A stretch of 64,000 bases of DNA, taken from Heliocidaris tuberculata. Lineage: Eukaryota; Echinodermata; Echinoidea; Camarodonta; Echinometridae. The notes under the pieces were generated by a model. That model was not told the origin of the DNA. It saw only the letters and a list, made by a program, of their open reading frames with translations, and made no database searches. Of this stretch, positions 57,765 to 64,000 are shown one piece after another; the stretch's first letter is position 1, and the number at the start of each line of letters is the position of its first letter. Both the position numbers and the translations under genes were made by a program. The DNA lies in the NCBI GenBank assembly GCA_025618425.1, contig CM046836.1:23678756-23742755 (forward strand), written 5' to 3'.

Positions 57765-58645
57765 ATAGTGTGTCCCAGAAAAAAGTTAACAGTTTGAAAG
57801 AGTCTCCCTAAATCAATGTTTCAAAATGAAATTTTCATACCTATGGACCGCTTAGGGTCTCTTCTATCAAATGACACCAAAAATATCTCACAATATTCTA
57901 CGCTTGATTGAGCAAAAGCCAATTTTGTGAAAGGGTGCAAAAAACCAAACTTGACAAGAATTGGTACTGGCTCTGGCCGGTGTCAGCCAAGCTGAGATTT
58001 TTGAAAAGGCTTACAAATTTCCATTGTATGATCAAGAAAAGACAATTTATGAAATAACAAGCTTTGTTTTCTGTATATCCTTACACATTCCATGAATATC
58101 TTATGCTTGAGTGAGCAATTAAGTACTTTGTTGAGTGGTTCATAATGTTACTTTTGGTGAGTCTTTGAATTTCACCTGCTAAATCACTCAACCACAAAGT
58201 TTTGATGGGATATTATCAGGACATACAGAGACCAAATCTGTTCTTTCATAAATTCTCTTTTATTGATCAGAATATGACAATTTATAAGCATTTTCATGAC
58301 TGTCAACTTTGCTGATACCAGCCAGAAGGGACATACAAACATTTGTCAAGTATGGATTTTGCACCCTTTCACATAAGTGGCTTTTCCTCACTCTAGCGTA
58401 AAATATTGTGAGATATTTTGGTGTCATCTCATAGAAGAGACTCTAAGCTTTCCACGGGTATGAAAATTTCCTGAAAATATTTTGAAATACTTAATTGGGG
58501 AGACTGAATTCAACTGTCAATTCTAAAACAGTTCTCAACTTTGTTGATACCGGCCAGAACAAATACCAGTTCTTGTCAAGACTGAATTTTGCACCGTTTC
58601 AAAAAAAGTGGCTTTTGATCACCCGAGCGTAATGAATACTCAGAT
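57765..58645. mobile_element. Palindromic element, ends near GTGTCCCAGAAAAAA
   Basis: 57795-58010 pairs with the complement of 58300-58515. Shared words include GAAATTTTCATACC, TAG-GTCTCTTCTAT, ATGACACCAAAA, ATATCTCACAATATT, GTGAAAGGGTGCAAAA and ACTTGACAA. Pairing extends inward (GACAATTTATGAAA) to a centre at about 58140. A second, partial copy of the right arm follows at 58540-58640. The left end TATAGTGTGTCCCAG suggests a TA-flanked DNA element. Confidence 0.75.
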
Positions 58646-58734
58646 TTTTTTTTGTTTGTTTTTTTTTTTTTATCTATTTATCCTTCTGAACATCATTATA
58701 CAAGACAGATATCAAAATTCAACAATTTATTAAA

Positions 58735-59040
58735 TCAAGCCTCCACAAAGTTACCGAATCCCTTTAATCTTGTTCCCCACCTGTAAAGATTTCCATACGA
58801 TGGCAAAGAATCTATACATGAGTTTATTACAAAACTTAATACCCTCTTAGGTAAATCGAACATTATGGATTTCCATGTGAGGTTATCATCCTCTAGGGTC
58901 AGTAGTTTTACGAACTGACCTTGGGAAAGCAAATACTCAACATATTTTCCCCAGTTTGCTGTTGCATCTGCCTCCAACATGTTTCTAACACTTTTCCTCA
59001 CCGTATTCCATGAACTATTCTTAACATCTGTCGTATCTTC
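58735..59040 (-). pseudogene. LINE fragment downstream of reverse transcriptase
   Basis: The minus-strand frame reads NLNKAEDTTDVKNSSWNTVR, YVEYLLSQGQFVKLL, MFDLPKRVLSFVINSCIDSL and PSYGNLYRWGTRL. The order helix, LPSYGNLYRWG matches the region just before the CxxC...H...C knuckle of L1/RTE-like and related LINEs. Here the knuckle itself is lost and the frame ends shortly after. The protein similarity is by recall of the motif only. It lies in the large intron of the methyltransferase gene. Confidence 0.6.
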
Positions 59041-59884
59041 TGCTTTATTAAGGTTAAGTTAATGGACAATTGACGATTGTTTCTGTGACCATCGTGATTC
59101 TCTTTCGAGAGTGCAGTCGAGTGCGTGGTTCACCAAGGAGTCCCCTTTGACTCTAGATCTTGCGAGGGCCAGAGTGTGACTCTGCCAATATATATCGGAC
59201 ATCTGTGGCACATGCATTTAGTCAGGTTCACTATGTATTTTTGTTCAAAATTTTTGGAGATTAGCAAAACTATACATTTTTGGAATCGGTAGAACATGGG
59301 GAATCCGAAAATTGATGTTGGCATTTGCACAAAACCCTGACCGAGCAGCTATTTTGGATTTTCAGAATGGCCGCCATATGTAACTAGTATTGAACACTTT
59401 TGAAGATATTTTTGTAACAGAACCTCATTCTATCGTTTTTGTGGTAGCATATTAAAGGGCATTAAATTCTCTACAACATGACACCACATTCGATGGGTTT
59501 CGTGATGATTTGTATAACAATTTTGGGGAGAAAATGTGATTTTTATCATTTTTTTTCAAAAATATGAATTGCTTCAAAATACATATTTCTCCATATTTAA
59601 AAAGTCCATTTCACTAATGACTTCCAACTTTACAGAAAATCAACCATATATAGGGTCAATATCATATAAAAATTACAAGTTCATTGCTTATCTAAAAAAA
59701 AAAGTTATAGTACTCTAAAGTTCACACTTTGATATTTGCTAAAACAGAGAAATAAAACCAAGGGCTGCCTTTTAGTCAGGTTCACTATATATTTTTGTTC
59801 AAAGTTTTTGGAGATTAGCAAAACTATACATTTTCGGACTCGTTAGAGCATGGATAAGCAAAATAATAATGTTGGCATTTGCAC

Positions 59885-60288
59885 AAACACCGGCTTAGTG
59901 GCCATTTTGAATTTTCAAAATGACCGCCATAAAATACATAATTTGCCTTATCTTGACTTCTTTAAAGGTATAAACGTAGTGAAATGGGCCAGTCCTACTA
60001 TTTATGGGTGCAGAAAACAAATGGTGACATCTAGACATCTTCTTCTACCGCTTCGTCGTATATGGAGGCCATTTTGGATTTTCAAAATGGCATACGTGTA
60101 ATATATAAGTTGCCTTATCTCTGCTTGTGGTCAACCTAGGAACTTAGCAAAAATATTCTAATCCTTTTTTTGGTCGATAAAACAATTGGTGACATAATTA
60201 GACTTCTAATCTTAATGCGTCATCGCACACGGCGGCCATTTTTTTTTTTTTTTAAATGGCACAAATATATATGTATGTATATATATAT

Positions 60289-60328
<40 letters not shown>

Positions 60329-60890
60329 TTCCAGTCAACCTATAGCAACTTAACAGAATATGCTAATACTTTGTTTCCTGGGTCAGGAAAACGATTAGTG
60401 ACACAATTAAACTTCCAATCTCAACGCTTCATTGGACATGGTGGCCATTTTGAATTTTCAAAGAGGCCGCCACAAATACATTTTTTCCCCTACGTCGGCT
60501 TGTTTTCAACGTAGAAACTGTATGAAATATGCTAATCCTACGTTTCTTGGGTCGAGAAAAGAATCTGTGACATTACTAGACCTCTACTCACAACGCTTCA
60601 TCGCATATGGCGACCATTTTGGATTTTCAAATTGGCCGCCATGAAATATCATATTGCCCTATCTCTGCTTCAAGGCAGCCTAGAAACATATTGGAATATT
60701 CTAATACTATGTTTCCAGGGTCAGGAAAAACATTGGTGACGTCATTAGAGTTCCCATCTCAACGCTTCATGTGGCTTCCATCTTCGATTTTCAAAATGAC
60801 CGACATAAAATGCATATTTTGCCCTTTCTCTATGGTCAACATAAAAACTACACGAAATATGATGCTTATGTTTCCTTGATAAGGGAAATA
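59885..60890. repeat. Tandem array, about 166-bp unit, about 6 copies
   Basis: The motif GGCCATTTTGGATTTTCAAA with following GGCCGCCAT recurs at about 59902, 60066, 60231, 60440, 60608 and 60774. Each is followed by TTGCCCTATCTCTGCTT, AATATGCTAAT, GGTCAGGAAAA and GTGACATxATTAGACTTC. One interval is longer because of a TA microsatellite (60265-60330). Confidence 0.88.
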
Positions 60891-60951
60891 TTTGGTGCTA
60901 TCACAAACTTATAATCTTGATTCTTCCTTCACTTTAAGCATTTGGGGCGCT

Positions 60952-61113
60952 AGGAGCCCTCAGACAAATTTCATTGCGTCTCTAAACTGAAACTATATAT
61001 GCCAAGTTCTGGCTTTTGTCCTTGAAGTCTTGCACAGGAGCCCTCAGACAAATTTCATTTCGTCTCTAAACTGAAACTGTGCCACGTTCTGGCTTTTGTC
61101 CTTAAAGTCTTGC
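60952..61113. repeat. Direct duplication, 84-bp unit, 2 copies
   Basis: AGGAGCCCTCAGACAAATTT through CTTTTGTCCTTGAAGTCTTG repeats once with few changes (starts at 60952 and 61036). Confidence 0.9.
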
Positions 61114-61774
61114 ATATATTTTGACATCATGTTTAGAAAAAATCACACAGTCATGCTATATTTTGGTTTCTAATTTTCTTCTCTTCAGGCAAGAATTTAT
61201 ATTTTTGTACAATTTGAATGAAAAACAGCAATTTGATTTTATTTCTTTGTAGATCATTTGTAATTTCTTCTTCTTTTCTTATCCCTTTTCTATCTGAAAA
61301 AAAGACCCTCTAATAACAGACCTATAAAGCAAGATATATGGTTGAAAAACAATTGAATGCAAATGAATAAAGTCACTTTTAACGACTTTTGTTTTTCAGT
61401 CGACGAACTTTCCATCGACTATAATCATGGTCAGTTCCCCCCCCCCCCCCCTCCCCCGGATAACTACCCCTTGAATTAAATACCAAGTGCAGTTCTTTAG
61501 CTGTATTATTGTAACCTACTACTCAATTATACTGTAACAAACTAGAAACAGACTTCCTGTTCTAATATGTCGACCGGCATGTGCAAACTAAATAATTGTA
61601 TTTTACAGTACAACAAATATTTATTACATACTTTACTTGGCCCAAAGACGTTTTAGGGTACTCCAATTAGGCTAATCTATTACAATTGTATACATGTAGG
61701 ATCACGCCATTACAGCACAGACAGCTCACAACCTTTAAAATGCTCATTTCCTACATGTCATATTGTTTGTTTTG

Positions 61775-62060
61775 GGTTTTTTTTTTTACTTTATTTACTT
61801 TCAGTTCTGCTTTTTAAGGTAAATAGTAAAAGCTTAATAACATAAATAAGGAGAAATAAAGATATACAAATAGAATAAGAAATATTGCGTTTTAACCACT
61901 TTGTACCAAAAAAAAGAGAAAAAAATTTCGAAAGGTCACATTTTTTTTTGCTTTCAGTTCTTCTATTCAAGGTAAATAGTAAAGCTTAAATAAGACAATT
62001 TTTTAAAAAATAAGATAAACAGTGGTAGGAAGAAATATTGTGTTAAATCACTTTTTACTC
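61775..62060. repeat. Diverged direct duplication, about 170-bp unit
   Basis: TTTCAGTTCTGCTTTTTAAG, GGTAAATAGTAAAAGCTTAA and AAGAAATATTGCGTTTTAA (61800-61890) recur at 61958-62048 as TTTCAGTTCTTCTATTCAAG, GGTAAATAGTAAAGCTTAAA and GAAATATTGTGTTAAATCAC. Confidence 0.75.
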
Positions 62061-63881
62061 AAAACGTCACCTAAGTTTAGAAGGATCTTTCGTGGCAAAA
62101 GATTTTTGCAATGCTGAAATGAAGAAAGTCAAAATTTAGAGAGGCGTGAAATGCGCTGAGACCAACCGATGAACTTTATCTACAGCTGAGTCGTGAGGGG
62201 GGGGGGGGGGGGGGGGCTGACGCCTCTTGCCCGAATGTAAACTTTACTTTCAGCCCCTAGCCCCCCCCCCCCCCCTCCCCACCTCGTAAGACTATGCTCC
62301 TTTTAATATTGAAAGTGCTTGGAAATGTTACAGGGGACCCAATTTTGGCGGTCAACCAGACTTCGATTGATGGTAAAAACTGTTTGGTATCAATAAGTCC
62401 TCCCTGTACAACTGAGGGGGGGGGGGGGGGGGGGAGGGGTGAGCAGGCGCAAGTTTTGAACCCCACCACCAAGTATCTACGTGTTTTAGAGTGTAAATCT
62501 TGTCTATCACGTGAATACAGGTCCCATGTTATTTCACTGATGGCCTTAATTGCTTCCTTGTACCAATAATACTTGTAGGTATTGTTTTAAGTTACATTTT
62601 AGAGGGGAAGGGGGGTGGGGGGGGGGAAAGAAGGGTAAGGCATTGGCAGATATTTTTCCAGTAACCATGAGATTTTAATGATTTGTCAAGGCTCACTGAT
62701 TTTTTTTACCATTATCCAAAGTACTTTATGAATATTACTTTGTATCAGTTACGTTTGCCTCGTTTTTTTAAAAACAGAAAGGGGGAGGGGAAGGCATGGA
62801 AATGTAGGGTGCAATTTCTGTACCCTATAATCTAGTATATACGTGTGTTGGAGTGTGAATCGTGATTATCACTTAAAACCAGATTTCCTCATATATATTA
62901 TTGGACAGTTAGCCTTTTTATTTTTCAACACATATCATCGGTTATTAGGCACATTTGCATCATAGCAACGGGAACTAATAAGCAATTGTATATCATTAAA
63001 ATATGATCGTACTGAATCATCTGACATCACACTTCCTATTAAAATATTCATCTGCATGACAATAGCATGTACTACCGAATAATCCATTTCACGTCTCCCA
63101 ATGTTACCATTGTCAGGGAGAAGGCAGCACTTAGTAACCACTTTTGTTATCGATTCTCTACTTTAGCTAATATCAAAGTGTCAACTTTAGAGCGCTATAA
63201 CTGTTTTTTTTGATAAGCAATGGACTTGTATTTTTTATATGATATTAACCGTACATATGGGCAGTTTTCTGAAAAGTTTGAACTAATTAGTGAAAATAAC
63301 TTTTGAAATAATGAGAAATACGTATTTTGAAGAAATTCATATTTGTAAAAAATTATGTAAACAATCACATTCTTGGCCAAGAATTGTATCGCAAATCATC
63401 ACCAAACCCATTAAATGTGGTATCATGTTGTAGAAAATTTAATGCCCTTTAATATGATGATACATACATGGTAAGATGAAGCCCTGTTAAAAAAATATCT
63501 TCTAATTTGTTCAATACGAGTTACACATAGCGGTCATTTTGAAAATCCAAAATGGCCGCTATGCCATTTTTTAATTTCCCATGTTCTAACGATTATAAAA
63601 ATGTATAGTTTTGCTAATCTCCAAAAGTTTTGAACGAAAGCCCATTTTCTTACACAGTGAACCAGACTAATTCCTTGGGGCAAATGCACCAATGCAACAT
63701 TCGCTCCGCGAGGTGGGATTCCGAGCCACTTTTTTAACGAACTGTCTAGATAAACTGTCACGTTCGTCTAAGTTGCTTTTGTGTAGGAAATATGTATACA
63801 GTATATATTGAATATTTGGGTGGTTCGGGCGCGTGTGGGCGTATATCTCTTTGTGTGCGTGAATGTTTGTGTATGTCTTAC

Positions 63882-63968
63882 TTTCATGTATGGACCCCAT
63901 TTCGGATGCATTCGTAGCCAGGAATCAGCCGTCTTCCCAAAGGAACATTTCAGGCTTAGGAGCACACT
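63882..63968 (-). CDS. Methyltransferase gene, upstream exon (possible frameshift)
   Basis: Between an acceptor CTGCTCCAG, with a TACTAAT branch-point-like word 18-25 bases upstream, and a strong donor ATGAAA|GTAAGA, this 87-bp exon gives 29 codons in phase 0. It reads SVLLSLKCSFG, then KTADSWLRMHPKWGPYMK. The W...HPKWxxYM pattern matches the segment after the last core strand in JHAMT-like methyltransferases. The phase fits exon 56868-57021. Oddity: the family usually has LKPGGE near the exon start. Here a KPEMFLW reading exists two bases out of frame, so two small compensating indels may have damaged the exon. The gene's N-terminal part lies beyond the window. Confidence 0.6.
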
Positions 63969-64000
63969 CTGGAGCAGGGTCATCATTAGTAACCTCCCAC

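Larger units (their letters stand above)
59221..63667. mobile_element. Long-TIR element (4.4 kb), TA-flanked
   Basis: Left GTCAGGTTCACTATG and right complement GTCTGGTTCACTGTG open inverted arms of about 500-550 bp. Shared words are TTTTGGAGATTAGCAAAACT, ATACATTTTT, TTTTGGATTTTCA, CATATTAAAGGGCATTAAAT, GGGTTT-GTGATGATTTG and TATCATATAAAAA. TA lies on both sides (59219-59220, 63668-63669). The 60-codon frames in the two arms (59536-59718 plus, 63195-63380 minus) are shadows of the arms. A third, direct partial copy of the left end occurs at 59773-59970. The interior has a tandem array (59885-60890), duplications and G/C tracts, but no transposase domain. Confidence 0.85.

Noticed and set aside
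59536..63380. Two similar 60-codon frames on opposite strands as paralogous genes
   Set aside because: They are the two inverted arms of the 59221-63667 element read in the same internal direction.

Overview
This is eukaryotic, intron-bearing, repeat-dominated DNA with no prokaryotic gene layout. Several traits point to a marine invertebrate, most likely an echinoderm such as a sea urchin: AT-rich sequence, dozens of G or C homopolymers of 10 or more bases, frequent TACATGTA motifs, tRNA-derived SINEs, degraded non-LTR retrotransposons and many foldback elements. The taxonomic guess is inference; a mollusc cannot be excluded from sequence alone.

Host genes are sparse and split into small exons. 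On the minus strand, three exons (63882-63968, 56868-57021, 54913-55103) join in compatible phases. They encode the C-terminal part of a class I SAM-dependent methyltransferase resembling the juvenile-hormone-acid O-methyltransferase-like family. Far downstream on the same strand, exon 8716-8899 is a start-codon exon carrying motif I (DVGCGTG) of the same superfamily, so the window may lie between two tandem paralogues whose gap has been filled by transposons. A further minus-strand ORF with a good start context runs off the left edge (1-191).

The rest is mobile DNA, layer on layer. 0-12 kb: short tandem repeats, a 0.9 kb dispersed repeat present twice, a foldback MITE, a reverse-transcriptase fragment and a hairpin element with a tRNA-like module. 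12.5-13.3 kb: a hAT-type element with a perfect 8-bp target duplication, nested in another hAT-like end. 14.5-24.7 kb: two near-identical 4.2-4.6 kb terminal-inverted-repeat elements in direct orientation. Each is flanked by TA and carries the same decayed, intron-containing gene; only one has acquired a SINE. 28.2-38.3 kb: a roughly 10 kb block bounded by inverted arms rich in ACGTACGT/ATACGTAT motifs. Inside are two tandem-repeat arrays, a large palindrome, a LINE copy inserted into one array, and a hAT-type MITE inserted into the other. 39-52 kb: further inverted-repeat elements (one with about 380-bp inverted ends), hAT MITEs and two abutting LINE 3' ends. 52-64 kb: foldback elements made of short repeats, a palindromic element and a 4.4 kb element with about 500-bp inverted termini, mostly lying in introns of the methyltransferase gene.

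Six hAT-like insertions keep recognisable 8-bp target duplications, and three larger elements share TA-flanked long inverted repeats. No functional RNA gene, CRISPR array or intact transposase was found. Boundaries of degenerate repeats are approximate.
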